DNA from: CAYOSU01 sp964406735
GTDB lineage: Bacteria > Bacillota > Clostridia > Christensenellales > CAMQZB01
Reading direction: 5' to 3'
NCBI GenBank assembly: GCA_964406735.1
Contig: CAYOSU010000005.1
Location: 1-64,000 of the forward strand
DNA: 64,000 nucleotides
Shown: one piece after another, positions 24,631 through 33,728 of the stretch
How the letters are laid out: each line of letters starts with the position of its first letter
How positions within the stretch are numbered: the first letter of the stretch is position 1
Made by a program: the position numbers and the translations under genes
Notes under the pieces: model-generated
What the model saw: the letters and a program-made list of their open reading frames with translations, nothing else
What the model was told of the DNA's origin: nothing
Database searches by the model: none

Positions 24631-25485
24631 ATGAACATTAAGATCACTTCGGATTCCACTTGCGACCTTAGCCAAGAGATACTCCAAAAGCACAATATCG
24701 ACGTATTACCGCTTTATATCGTTATCGACGGCGTTGCTCACAGAGACGGAATCGACATTAAAAAAGAGGACATTTTTAACTACGTTGACAACGAGTTCGC
24801 AAAAACGGGTGTTATGCCTAAATCTGCGGCTATTAACGTTGAGGATTATATCGGATACTTCACCCCTCTTTCCAAAGAGTACGATGCAGTTATCCACGTT
24901 AATATCTCATCTGACTTTTCGAGCTGCTACCAGAACGCTTGCATGGCAGCAAAGGAATTCAACAACGTTTACGTCGTAGATTCGAGAAACCTTTCCTCCG
25001 GTCAGGGCCATGTCGTTCTTAACGCCGCACTTATGGCTGAGCAGGGACTCGCTCCTCAGGAGATCGTAGACAAGCTCAACGACCTCACCAAGAGAGTCGA
25101 AGCAAGCTTCGTTATCGACAGAATGGACTACTTGCAGAAAGGCGGCAGATGTTCTTCCCTTCTTGCTATCGCCGCAAAAGTCGCTCGCATCAAGCCCTCC
25201 ATCAACGTTATCGACGGCAAGATGGCAGTAGGCAAAAAGTATATGGGAACGTTTACCTTCGCACTTAAAAAATACGTTGAGGACAGACTTAAAGATCGTG
25301 ACGATATTATGACGGACAGGATCTTTATCACCCACCCCGTTTGCTCTCCCGAGATCGTCGAGATGGTAAGAGAAGAGATCAAAAAGTACGCCGACTTTGA
25401 CGAGATAATCGAGACTACCGCAGGAAGCACTATTTCCACCCATTGCGGTCCTTATACACTCGGTATTTTGTTCGTAAGAAAATAA
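24631..25485 (+). CDS. DegV family fatty-acid-binding protein (FakB-type)
   Basis: Protein of 284 residues. The N-terminal DegV signature ITSDSTCDLS is followed by VLPLYIVIDG and an SAAINVEDY region matching the S-x-P/A fatty-acid phosphate-site segment. FakB proteins bind fatty acids and present them to the kinase FakA, so that exogenous fatty acids enter phospholipid synthesis; no fakA is nearby. RMDYLQKGGRCSS and a GP(Y)TLG end are further family marks. Ribosome site AGAGG. Flanked by its own promoter and a terminator. Confidence 0.92.
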   Translation: MNIKITSDSTCDLSQEILQKHNIDVLPLYIVIDGVAHRDGIDIKKEDIFNYVDNEFAKTGVMPKSAAINVEDYIGYFTPLSKEYDAVIHVNISSDFSSCYQNACMAAKEFNNVYVVDSRNLSSGQGHVVLNAALMAEQGLAPQEIVDKLNDLTKRVEASFVIDRMDYLQKGGRCSSLLAIAAKVARIKPSINVIDGKMAVGKKYMGTFTFALKKYVEDRLKDRDDIMTDRIFITHPVCSPEIVEMVREEIKKYADFDEIIETTAGSTISTHCGPYTLGILFVRK

Positions 25486-25502
25486 AATATAGATTTTATG
25501 CC

Positions 25503-25533
25503 AAAAAGCCGCATTTCAACTGCGGCTTTTATT
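25503..25533 (+). terminator. terminator after degV
   Basis: A 10-bp stem (AAAAGCCGCA and complement), TTTCAAC loop, T-rich tail. Confidence 0.8.
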
Positions 25534-25560
25534 GCGTTTTATTCCAAGTTTTGGTATAAT
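25532..25560 (+). promoter_or_regulatory. promoter of leuS
   Basis: TTGCGT (25532-25537), 17 bases, TATAAT (25555-25560). The start would be near 25567, leaving a leader of only about 30 bases, so leuS has no T-box here. Confidence 0.65.
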
Positions 25561-25595
25561 TTTGTTAATATACACTTGATTAGAGGTATGACTTT

Positions 25596-28019
25596 ATGGA
25601 TATGATCTCAGTTGAAAAGAAATGGCAAAAAAGGTGGAGCGAAACGAAGGCTAACGCCTTTGACAAATCCAACCCCGACAATAAGTATTACATGCTCGAA
25701 ATGTTCTCTTATCCCTCGGGTGCTAAGCTACACTGCGGACATTGGTACAACTTTGCTCCCGCAGACACCTTTGCAAGATATATGAAGATGAAAGGCAAGA
25801 ACGTATTCCAGCCTATGGGCTTCGATGCGTTCGGTCTTCCTGCGGAAAACTATGCTATCAAAACTGGCATCCACCCCAAGGATTCTACGCTCAAAAACGT
25901 CGAGACCATGGAAAGACAGCTTTCCGAGATGGGAGCTATGTACGATTGGGACAACGAGGTAATTACTTGCAATCCCGATTACTACAAGTGGACGCAGTGG
26001 ATGTTCTTGCAGCTTTATAAAAAAGGACTTGCTTACAGAAAGGAAGCACCCGTTAACTGGTGTCCCTCTTGCCAAACCGTTCTTGCTAACGAACAGGTAA
26101 AAGAAGGTCTTTGCGAGCGTTGCGGCTCTGTAGTTACTAGAAAGAACCTTACGCAGTGGTTCTTTAAGATAACGGACTACGCCGAAGAGCTTTTGCAAGG
26201 ACTTGACGGACTCGACTGGCCCGAAAAGACCAAGCTCATGCAGAAAAACTGGATAGGTAAGTCTACGGGCGGAGAGATCGTCTTCGACACCGACTGTGGC
26301 GAACAGGTTACTGTATTTACCACCCACGCCGAAACTATTTTCGGCTCTACCTTTATGGTAATTGCACCCGAGCATAAGCTCATTCACAAGCTCACCACCC
26401 CCGAGCACAAAGAAGAAGTCGAGGCTTATATCAAAAAAGCCGCAGAATCAACGGAAATCGAGCGTCAGTCTACTACGCGCGAGAAAACGGGTGTTTTCAC
26501 AGGCTCTTACGCAATCAACCCCTTGAACGGAGTAAAAATTCCTATCTTTGCCGCCGACTACGTTATAGCAACTTACGGAACGGGTTGCGTTATGGGTGTT
26601 CCCGGACACGACGAAAGAGACTTCCAATTCGCTAAGAAATACGGTCTCGATATTCCCAAAGTCGTAAGTAAGGGCGATCCTAACGAAGAGCTCCCCATTA
26701 TTGCCGAGGGTAACCTCGTGAACTCGGGCAAATACGACGGAATGTCTATCCCCGAGGGCGCAAAAGCTATACTTTCCGACCTTGAAGCTATTGGACACGG
26801 CAAATTCAAAGTAAATTACCGTCTCCGTGATTGGTTGGTATCACGTCAGCGTTATTGGGGTGCACCTATTCCTATCATCTATTGCGATCACTGCGGCGAA
26901 GTTCCCGTTCCTGAAAAGGATCTTCCCGTTGAGCTTCCTTATAACGTAGAATTCAAGCCCGACGGCAAATCTCCTCTTGCTAAGTGCGAGGAATATATGA
27001 ACACCGTCTGCCCTATCTGCGGAAGACCTGCAAGAAGAGATCCCGATACGCTCGATACATTCGTATGCTCAAGCTGGTATTTCTTACGCTATCCCGACAA
27101 CAAAAACGCAGATATGCCTTTCTCGCCAGAGGTAGTTAACAAGATGCTCCCCGTAGACAAATACGTCGGCGGTGCAGAGCACGCTTGCATGCACCTTTTG
27201 TACGCACGTTTCTTTACTAAGGCGTTGAGAGATATGGGTTACCTTAACTTCGACGAGCCGTTCAAGTCCCTCATTCACCAGGGCATGATCTTAGGTCCTG
27301 ACCACGAGAAGATGAGTAAGTCGCGCGGAAACGTCGTTTCGCCCGATCCGTACGTTCAGAAGCTCGGCTCAGACGTTTTCAGAATGTACCTTATGTTCAA
27401 TTACTCATTCACCGAAGGCGGCGCATGGTCGGACGATGGCATCAAGCCAGTTTCCAAGTTCCTTGAAAGGGTTGAAAAACTCGTTTTGAGAAGCATCAAC
27501 GCCGTTGATGCTGCCCCCGATAAGAAGTGCGACGAGGACCTTGAATTCGTACTCCACAACACGATCAAGTCGTGCGACAGAGACCTTGGCAACTTCTCTT
27601 TCAATACGGCAATAGCAAGGCTTATGGAGCTTGTAAACGCACTATATAAGTACGAGTCAGACGGACACATCAACGCCGAAGTATTCAAAAATACTTGCAA
27701 GACGTTAGTGCTCCTCATTGCCCCTCTCGCTCCGCATTTTGGCGAAGAATTGTGGGAAACTCTCGGCGGTGAGTATTCGGTCTTCCAGCAGAAATATCCC
27801 GAATTTGACGAGAAAAAAGCCGTTAAAGCAGAGGTCGAGATCGTCGTTCAGGTGAACAGCAAGATCAAGGCTAAGACGTTCGTTCCTACCGATGCTAACG
27901 AGGACGAAGTTCTTGCGATCGCTGTCGAGAACGAAGAGATCAAGCCCCTTATCGACGGAAAGACAATCGTTAAACATATTTTCGTCAAAGGAAGACTTAT
28001 CAATTTGATAGTAAGATAA
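25596..28019 (+). CDS. leuS: leucyl-tRNA synthetase
   Basis: Class I aminoacyl-tRNA synthetase of 807 residues, within the bacterial LeuRS range. The HIGH motif appears as HCGHWYN near residue 47 and the KMSKS loop as EKMSKSRGN near residue 570. The CP1 editing domain is present (TTHAETIFGSTFMV, then GTGCVMGVPGHDERD), and zinc-binding Cys pairs are seen (CPSCQ, CERCG; CPICG). It charges tRNA-Leu and removes mischarged amino acids. A GAGGT ribosome site lies 8 to 12 bases before ATG. It is followed by a hairpin that overlaps the approach to the next gene, so some readthrough may feed the two acetyltransferase genes and udk. Confidence 0.98.
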   Translation: MDMISVEKKWQKRWSETKANAFDKSNPDNKYYMLEMFSYPSGAKLHCGHWYNFAPADTFARYMKMKGKNVFQPMGFDAFGLPAENYAIKTGIHPKDSTLKNVETMERQLSEMGAMYDWDNEVITCNPDYYKWTQWMFLQLYKKGLAYRKEAPVNWCPSCQTVLANEQVKEGLCERCGSVVTRKNLTQWFFKITDYAEELLQGLDGLDWPEKTKLMQKNWIGKSTGGEIVFDTDCGEQVTVFTTHAETIFGSTFMVIAPEHKLIHKLTTPEHKEEVEAYIKKAAESTEIERQSTTREKTGVFTGSYAINPLNGVKIPIFAADYVIATYGTGCVMGVPGHDERDFQFAKKYGLDIPKVVSKGDPNEELPIIAEGNLVNSGKYDGMSIPEGAKAILSDLEAIGHGKFKVNYRLRDWLVSRQRYWGAPIPIIYCDHCGEVPVPEKDLPVELPYNVEFKPDGKSPLAKCEEYMNTVCPICGRPARRDPDTLDTFVCSSWYFLRYPDNKNADMPFSPEVVNKMLPVDKYVGGAEHACMHLLYARFFTKALRDMGYLNFDEPFKSLIHQGMILGPDHEKMSKSRGNVVSPDPYVQKLGSDVFRMYLMFNYSFTEGGAWSDDGIKPVSKFLERVEKLVLRSINAVDAAPDKKCDEDLEFVLHNTIKSCDRDLGNFSFNTAIARLMELVNALYKYESDGHINAEVFKNTCKTLVLLIAPLAPHFGEELWETLGGEYSVFQQKYPEFDEKKAVKAEVEIVVQVNSKIKAKTFVPTDANEDEVLAIAVENEEIKPLIDGKTIVKHIFVKGRLINLIVR

Positions 28020-28025
28020 CTTTTC

Positions 28026-28055
28026 GGGGCTTCTTTTGAAGCCCTTATTTTTTAT
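28026..28055 (+). terminator. leaky terminator between leuS and the GNAT/udk genes
   Basis: The 7-bp stem GGGCTTC/GAAGCCC with a TTTT loop and TTATTTTTTA tail ends directly at the ATG of the next gene (28057). With no other promoter seen in the gap, downstream expression would rely on readthrough. Confidence 0.65.
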
Positions 28056-28056
28056 T

Positions 28057-28779
28057 ATGCACGACATCGAAAGACTATTAGAAAAACTCAATTCTGACAA
28101 AGATCAAAACTTTGCCGTACTTTCCGCTATTGACAAATCGCAAGTTTCAGATATAATATATCATGAAGAGGGCGTTTGCGTGCTGTTATCGGACGATAAA
28201 GGATACGGAACATATTATATCGTCCATAAAAACAAGGCTACTCTCGATTATTTTTTGAGCGTTATCGGAAAGGGCGTTGAGCTATTCGTCGCAAACTACA
28301 ACGAAAGCGAGTGGAAAGGTTTCGAGTTTGAATGGTGTTCCGTTTGCCACCAGTTCGTCTACCCTACTACGACGTTAGAAGAATGCGATATAAACGGTAT
28401 ACACTTTTCAAGGCTTTTGGAAAAGGACTATTCTTTAGCGCACGATACTTATACTTTCGGTGCGGCTATCTCCTTGGAAGAATTTTCAGAACACATCAAA
28501 AACGGCTTTTCAGTGGCAGCCTACAACCAAAACGAGGAGCTTTGCGGATTTATCGGTACGCACAGCGACGGAAGTATGGGAATGCTCGAAGTCTTGCCTG
28601 AGTATCGCAGACAGCATATCGGTGAGGAGCTTGAACGGAGACTTATCAACGAGATAATCAAAAGTGGAAAAACGCCTTTTTGCCACGTCGTTTTCGGCAA
28701 TGAAAAGTCGTTTAATCTTCAATTAAAGCTCGGCGGAAGGTGTTGTCATAGCCTTATCGCATTTTTAGGACTTAAATGA
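28057..28779 (+). CDS. GNAT family N-acetyltransferase
   Basis: Protein of 240 residues whose C-terminal half is a GNAT fold. NEELCGFIGTHSDGSMGMLEVLPEYRRQHIGEEL... contains the acetyl-CoA-binding R/Q-x-x-G-x-G/A motif, here RRQHIGEE. The N-terminal about 120 residues form a second, degenerate domain with a WCSVCHQFVYP segment. Substrate unknown. I start it at the ATG at 28057; an upstream in-frame ATG lies inside the leuS terminator stem. No ribosome site is visible because the T run of the terminator abuts the start. The stop overlaps the start of the next acetyltransferase gene (ATGA). Confidence 0.8.
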   Translation: MHDIERLLEKLNSDKDQNFAVLSAIDKSQVSDIIYHEEGVCVLLSDDKGYGTYYIVHKNKATLDYFLSVIGKGVELFVANYNESEWKGFEFEWCSVCHQFVYPTTTLEECDINGIHFSRLLEKDYSLAHDTYTFGAAISLEEFSEHIKNGFSVAAYNQNEELCGFIGTHSDGSMGMLEVLPEYRRQHIGEELERRLINEIIKSGKTPFCHVVFGNEKSFNLQLKLGGRCCHSLIAFLGLK

Positions 28780-29324
28780 ACGCATTTGAAACAGAAAACT
28801 TGATAGTAAGACCTTATAAACCGTCAGATTACGCTTTGTGGAAAGAGGGAAACGACAACAGATTGCCGCCGCAGAACGAATTTGACGTAGGACGTATCGA
28901 AAACACAGATAAGGTGTATTTTTACGACTTTCTCTCCTTTCTCGGCGAGATGAAGCGAAAAGACAAGATGTACGTCTTTGCGGCGTTTGAAAAGGAAAGC
29001 GGAAAGCACGTCGGCGTTCTTGAATTCTCGATACTTCTCAGAAACGGCTTCGATTGGGGGCTTTTCGGCATCTCTATCCACAATCAATTCTGGAACAAAG
29101 GCTACGGAAAAGAGCTTACCGAGCTTGCTATTAAGATATCTCCGAACCTCGGTATTATGCGGCTTGAATGCGATATTGAAACAAACAACGAAAGAAGCAA
29201 GCGAATGATACGGAGATTCGGCTTCGATTATGAAGGAAAGCGAAAGAATTTTTATAATAACGGCGAATCTTACGTCGATATGGACGTTTTTACAAAGATA
29301 TTAAGAGGGAAAAGCAATGAGTAA
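28776..29324 (+). CDS. GNAT family N-acetyltransferase, RimJ/RimL type
   Basis: Protein of 182 residues with a full GNAT core. ENLIVRPYKPSDYALW is at the N-terminus, GLFGISIHNQFWNKGYGKEL (about 92-111) holds the acetyl-CoA pyrophosphate loop, and LECDIETNNERSKRMIRRFGF is typical of RimJ/RimL-like enzymes that acetylate N-terminal amines or small molecules. It overlaps the preceding gene by 4 bases and udk by 8 bases, so all three are translated from one message. Substrate unknown. Confidence 0.9.
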   Translation: MNAFETENLIVRPYKPSDYALWKEGNDNRLPPQNEFDVGRIENTDKVYFYDFLSFLGEMKRKDKMYVFAAFEKESGKHVGVLEFSILLRNGFDWGLFGISIHNQFWNKGYGKELTELAIKISPNLGIMRLECDIETNNERSKRMIRRFGFDYEGKRKNFYNNGESYVDMDVFTKILRGKSNE

Positions 29325-29958
29325 CACAAATGAAAAGAGTACGAATAAGACCTTAGTAATAGGCGTTGCGGGCGGTACAGGTTCAGGAAAGACAACGCTT
29401 GCAAAGAAGCTATATGAAGCATTCTATCCGGACGTTTGCATGCTCTCGCACGACTATTATTACAAAGACAACCACAATATGCCGTTTGACGAGAGAAAAA
29501 AGCTTAATTACGACCATCCGAATTCTCTCGACACCGATATGATGATCGAGGACATAAAAAAATTGACGTTGGGCGTCCCTATCATGCACCCGACTTACGA
29601 CTTCGAGACTCATTTGAGGGCGGAATTTCATCCTATGGAGCCGAAAAAGATAATCATAGTCGAAGGTATACTCCTCTTTGAAAACAAGGCGTTGACCGAC
29701 TTATTCGACGTCAAAATATTCGTCGATACGGATGCGGACGTCAGATTTATAAGAAGATTAAAGCGAGACGTTAATAAACGTGGCAGGTCTATGGAATCGG
29801 TTATAACGCAGTATCTCACGACGGTAAAGCCTATGCACGAGCAGTTCGTCGAGCCGTCGAAGCGTTACGCCGACATTATCGTTCCCGAAGGCGGTCATAA
29901 CGTCGTTGCGGTCAATATGATAGTCGACGCAATCAAAAAGCGTTTTGAAAACGAATAA
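29317..29958 (+). CDS. udk: uridine kinase
   Basis: Protein of 213 residues, the standard size. P-loop GGTGSGKT is at about residue 20-27, SHDYYYKDN carries the substrate-binding Asp, NYDHPNSLDTD and TYDFETH match the nucleoside pocket, and VEGILLFEN is the Walker B region. It phosphorylates uridine and cytidine to UMP and CMP in pyrimidine salvage; cytidine deaminase is encoded at 36968-37390. Overlaps the preceding gene and ends at a strong terminator. Confidence 0.96.
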   Translation: MSNTNEKSTNKTLVIGVAGGTGSGKTTLAKKLYEAFYPDVCMLSHDYYYKDNHNMPFDERKKLNYDHPNSLDTDMMIEDIKKLTLGVPIMHPTYDFETHLRAEFHPMEPKKIIIVEGILLFENKALTDLFDVKIFVDTDADVRFIRRLKRDVNKRGRSMESVITQYLTTVKPMHEQFVEPSKRYADIIVPEGGHNVVAVNMIVDAIKKRFENE

Positions 29959-29978
29959 TAATTCTATCTGAAATATTA

Positions 29979-30009
29979 AAAGGTGTCAGCAAAAGCCGAC
30001 ACCTTTTTT
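29979..30009. terminator. terminator between udk and the facing hydrolase gene
   Basis: A 12-bp stem around AAAGGTGTC-AGC with GC-C-GACACCTTT, AAAA loop, long T run on the plus strand. The A-rich left flank may also stop the facing transcript. Confidence 0.75.
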
Positions 30010-30022
30010 GTTTATATTTTTA

Positions 30023-32071
30023 TTACTTTATTTCGAGAATACACGAATCGTACGCACCGAGCGTTTCGGATATTACGTTCTCGTAATTTCTTTCCGTATT
30101 TGCATTGACGTTGTACGCCGTGCCGACATTCGACATTCCGACCTTTTCGGCAGGTACAGAAACCTCTCTCTCCTCGCCCTCAAAGTTGAACAACGCAACG
30201 AAGTGCCTTCCATCGTGATGCAAGAAGTAGACGTTGGTCGTTCCGTCTCCCATGTACGCAGGAACGAATGCCTTGTGGAAGCGAGCTATCTCGTTTAGCT
30301 TGGGATTATTTGCAAGCTCTATAGTTCTTCTTCTTGCCTCTTTTATCTGTTCCTCTTCACCGGCAGGACCGTAGTTATCGGAAAGGAGCATTATCGTCCC
30401 CGAGATAACGGAAGCGTTGAAGCGAGATCTTGCGGAATTGAAGTCCGTAGGTCCTCTTCCGTCTACGAATGATTGCTGAAGTACCGTGTGATCGGGATCG
30501 GCAAACTGATAAAGCGTACCGTTCGTCCACCAGCCGTAGTTCAAAGCGTTGAGTATATATCTTACGTCCTCGTGATGTCCGAAAGCGTCGCAACAGCATC
30601 TTCTGCCGTGGCCGTATCCTGCAGGGAAAAGCGGAGCGATCGAAAGATCGATAAAGATGTCTCTGCCGACCTTCTCGGGATCTATTTCTTCTCTTAAGAT
30701 GTTATAGAACCTCATCATTGCCTGACGACCCGTTCTTATGGACTTATCGTATCTTTCTCCCTCGACTGCGCCGTGAGCCAAGAAGTCGATCTTTATGTAA
30801 TCAAAGCCAAGGTCGATAAGCTCTCTTATCGTGAGACGAAGATTTTTCTCTGCCTCGGGAAGGGTTATATCAACGGGCATCGAACCGTCGATAGTGGGAT
30901 AAGGATCACCGTTTTTATCGTGCATGATAAGGTCGAGCAAGTTCTTCGTCGGATCGCTCTTTAAGGGGAGCATGCCGAGCAATTTATGAGCCATCAAAGG
31001 TCCCATATAAGAGCCTGCTTTCTGGCCTCTTGACTTTATGTCGCCGATAACTCTTCTCAATTCATTGGGATCTAAGCCAAAGTTTGCGTCTAGGTTGATG
31101 TAAGCACAGCCCTCGCTATCCTTGAACTCGGGGAGGCTTTCGTGGAAGAACTTTGACGTCGTCTCCCAAGACTGCAACGTATGGAAAAGGGAAACGGAGC
31201 AGGAATAGCTGTTCCATCCGAAAGGAACTACGTTCTTCCACTTGAAGAAGAACTTATCTTCCATTGCCACCTTGCCGTATTCCTCCATACCACACCTGAT
31301 ATCGTCGTACCAACCGCAAAGGAACCTTGCAGACATTACACTCTTGCCGATAAGCGTGCCGTGTGGATATATATCGTGCGTACATTCGTCTGCAACACCC
31401 GAAAATGCCGTATAACATCTTGCATCCCAAGCGGAGCACTTTATTGCGTTCTTCCAAGTATCGAAGTCAAGCGCACCGATGACCAAACCGTTATTCGTGT
31501 TAGCCTCGAAAACTGCAGTTACGTCATAGCTCGTTCTTCCAGGACGCAAATGGTCGGATTCATAGCGTACCCACATGTCGTTATCGTAGGGAACTAAGAG
31601 CATTCTCTGATCAAGAGACAAGAACAAGGGCTTGCACTCTGCGTTAGGATAAGCAAAATCCAAGGGAGCTATGTAATTCGTCTCCGTTTCTTTCGTGAGA
31701 TCCTCTATTTCACCCTGAGCAACGAAATATCTCTTGTCGTTAAACAACGTTATATGGTTTGTAAAACGCAAGCCGTTCTCTTCAAATACGAGGGAAATTT
31801 CTTTTCTGTCTTTCCCCTCGTTCTCATCGGAAGAAACGTACTTTGCCGTTCTCGTATCCAAAACTCTGCCGTCAGCAACGGAAGCTCTTGAATGGCACAT
31901 CGTTATCTTTTCGCCGTCAAGCGAGAAAAAGAATACGTTGTTATCCATTAACGATATCTTCATTCTGCCGTACGAAAACTCCTTGACAGCACAAGGAACT
32001 TTCATAAATTCAGACATCATCTTTTGAAGCAATTCTTCGGGAAGCTTGAACTGCTGTAATAAATCATCCAT
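30023..32071 (-). CDS. alpha-galactosidase-like glycoside hydrolase (GH27/GH36 clan)
   Basis: Protein of 682 residues. It has an N-terminal beta-rich domain (about 1-290), then a TIM barrel starting at VVPFGWNSYS, with YINLDANFGLDP, FDYIKIDFLAHGAV (Asp as expected nucleophile) and FIDLSIAPLFPAGYGHGRRC. A C-terminal beta domain follows. This layout is that of clan GH-D (GH36/GH27) retaining alpha-galactosidases and relatives acting on alpha-galactosides or N-acetylgalactosaminides. It differs clearly from the GH36 protein at 10314-12002. No signal peptide, so it works on sugar brought in by the MFS transporter encoded 60 bases upstream. Ribosome site AAGGAGAAA. Exact specificity not readable. 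Confidence 0.82.
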   Translation of the reverse strand: MDDLLQQFKLPEELLQKMMSEFMKVPCAVKEFSYGRMKISLMDNNVFFFSLDGEKITMCHSRASVADGRVLDTRTAKYVSSDENEGKDRKEISLVFEENGLRFTNHITLFNDKRYFVAQGEIEDLTKETETNYIAPLDFAYPNAECKPLFLSLDQRMLLVPYDNDMWVRYESDHLRPGRTSYDVTAVFEANTNNGLVIGALDFDTWKNAIKCSAWDARCYTAFSGVADECTHDIYPHGTLIGKSVMSARFLCGWYDDIRCGMEEYGKVAMEDKFFFKWKNVVPFGWNSYSCSVSLFHTLQSWETTSKFFHESLPEFKDSEGCAYINLDANFGLDPNELRRVIGDIKSRGQKAGSYMGPLMAHKLLGMLPLKSDPTKNLLDLIMHDKNGDPYPTIDGSMPVDITLPEAEKNLRLTIRELIDLGFDYIKIDFLAHGAVEGERYDKSIRTGRQAMMRFYNILREEIDPEKVGRDIFIDLSIAPLFPAGYGHGRRCCCDAFGHHEDVRYILNALNYGWWTNGTLYQFADPDHTVLQQSFVDGRGPTDFNSARSRFNASVISGTIMLLSDNYGPAGEEEQIKEARRRTIELANNPKLNEIARFHKAFVPAYMGDGTTNVYFLHHDGRHFVALFNFEGEEREVSVPAEKVGMSNVGTAYNVNANTERNYENVISETLGAYDSCILEIK

Positions 32072-32131
32072 AGTATTTTCTCCTTATCGTTATATTAAGC
32101 GCAAGTTCGCTAAAAGCGATCACGCCAAATT

Positions 32132-33469
32132 TTAATCCATTGCGTTGAGGTCCGTGCCTCTCGTTTCCTTTACCGTGAAAAGGGTTATAAACATACTTAT
32201 CAAGCTATAAGGAACTATTACGGAAAGCGCCGCAACGTTCAAATTGAAGATGTTCATAACTATCATAAGCTGTGCAACTCCCAGGAAGCAACCGCCCATC
32301 ATAAGCATCATTGCTCCTCCCATGATAGAACCGCGAATTCTCGTGGGGACTTTCTCTAAGAGCATGATGCTCATATAGTCAGTACCTACGAAGTAGCCGC
32401 CGAGATATATTCCGTTGAGTAAGCCTATTATATACGGATTGATGCCGTTCTTGCAACCCAAAATGAATGCAATGAAGCCAAACGAGGTCATAAGTCCCGA
32501 CGCTATCATAACGGGCTTTCTGCCTATCTTGTCAGCAACTATGCCGCCGATAAAGGAAAGTGCCGCATAGACGAACGGATATACGTAAAGTGCACTCGTT
32601 ACGTCCTTAGCCGTAAGTCCGTTAGACGTCATAAGCGATTCGACATATGAGTACGCCGCCATCGAGCACATACCGTGGAACATAAACGCTATGACGGGCA
32701 AAAGCACCTCTTTATGCTTGAGTATATACCCTATTGCCTTGAATACACCTACGTCGTCCTTTTCTTCTGCCTTTCTCTTTTTCTCAGCCTCGGGAAGACG
32801 CAAGAAATTAATTCGTTTTTCAATGAACGTATCGGACTCTCTCAAAAAGAGAACGGAAGCAATGCAGATCACGATGCAGATGACCATCGGGACGATGTAT
32901 ACACTCCTCCACAACGTCGGATCGTTTTGCATGACGGTATCACGAAGAATAGGAACGATGACCATTCCGAGTATTCCGAGTGATTTGACGACTCCGAAAA
33001 AGCTAGTTCCTTTACCTTGCGGTGCAACCTCCATTATGTATATCATCTGAAGGTCGTTTTGCGTGAAGAATGTATAGACCGCAGATCCGATGCAATATAT
33101 AGCAACTACGGGAGACCAATAGCAAAGAAGCATTCCTACGGCAAGACCGAAAGAATTTATTATCATTACTGTCTTTCTTCCAAGAATATCAGCCAAAGAC
33201 TTATAAAAAATGGAGAACATCGTGAAGATGCTGACCGCCATGTTTATGAGCGAGTATTTCGTGAGCGCTTGCTCGTAGGTTACTCCGTCTCTAACAAAAA
33301 ACTCGGTTACTACAGACGACTGAATATACGTCGAAAGATTGGTAGAAAGCTCGTTTGTGATACGAGTAAGCACTATTATTATCGAGAAAACGATTATATA
33401 GCCGCCATACGGCTTTTTACCCTTTTGATTTTCTAATTTTTTAAGCTGATTTGACTCAAATCTATTCAT
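32132..33469 (-). CDS. MFS transporter, sugar-porter-like
   Basis: Twelve-segment major facilitator of 445 residues. DILGRKTVMIINSFGL and IVADKIGRKPVMIASGL are the paired loop 2-3 and loop 8-9 signatures of the superfamily (D-x-x-G-R-K). A charged central loop separates the two six-segment halves. It is first in an operon with a GH-D glycosidase and is divergent from a TetR regulator and a GH35 gene, so it most likely imports an oligosaccharide or glycoside they degrade. Transcription starts from a promoter whose spacer holds a perfect palindrome, probably the regulator's site. The GAGAGG ribosome site is somewhat far (13 bases). Confidence 0.88.
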   Translation of the reverse strand: MNRFESNQLKKLENQKGKKPYGGYIIVFSIIIVLTRITNELSTNLSTYIQSSVVTEFFVRDGVTYEQALTKYSLINMAVSIFTMFSIFYKSLADILGRKTVMIINSFGLAVGMLLCYWSPVVAIYCIGSAVYTFFTQNDLQMIYIMEVAPQGKGTSFFGVVKSLGILGMVIVPILRDTVMQNDPTLWRSVYIVPMVICIVICIASVLFLRESDTFIEKRINFLRLPEAEKKRKAEEKDDVGVFKAIGYILKHKEVLLPVIAFMFHGMCSMAAYSYVESLMTSNGLTAKDVTSALYVYPFVYAALSFIGGIVADKIGRKPVMIASGLMTSFGFIAFILGCKNGINPYIIGLLNGIYLGGYFVGTDYMSIMLLEKVPTRIRGSIMGGAMMLMMGGCFLGVAQLMIVMNIFNLNVAALSVIVPYSLISMFITLFTVKETRGTDLNAMD

Positions 33470-33520
33470 GGTCTATAAAAATTTCCTCTCTTTATGACGC
33501 AATTTTTTCGCAAATCACTA

Positions 33521-33548
33521 TTGACATAGCGATTATTCGTGATATAAT
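33521..33548 (+). promoter_or_regulatory. promoter of the TetR/GH35 unit
   Basis: TTGACA (33521-33526), 16 bases, TATAAT (33543-33548). Its -10 overlaps the -10 of the opposing MFS promoter, and the start would fall in the operator. Confidence 0.7.
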
Positions 33549-33575
33549 AATACCAACAAAGTGTTGGATTGTCAA
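33547..33575 (-). promoter_or_regulatory. promoter of the MFS/glycosidase operon
   Basis: Minus strand: TTGACA (33575-33570), exactly 17 bases, TATTAT (33552-33547). The 17-base spacer contains the palindrome CCAACA-AAG-TGTTGG. Confidence 0.75.
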
Positions 33576-33586
33576 CAACAAGTTGG
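33553..33586. promoter_or_regulatory. operator, palindromic site(s) for the TetR-type regulator
   Basis: The perfect inverted repeat CCAACA-AAG-TGTTGG (33553-33567) is followed by a second, looser pair TCAAC-AACAA-GTTGG (33572-33586). A repressor bound here would block the MFS promoter between -10 and -35 and cover the start of the regulator's own transcript. Identity of the bound protein is inferred from position. Confidence 0.65.
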
Positions 33587-33728
33587 AAAACTTTGATATT
33601 ATTGTAACAAAAATGAAAAAATTGTAATGAATGCCGGCGTAATGCCTAATTATTATCGTTAGCCTTAATTTTTTAGCTTTCTACTTTTAATAATTTTGCT
33701 TACTATTTTTTATATAAAGGAGAAAAAT

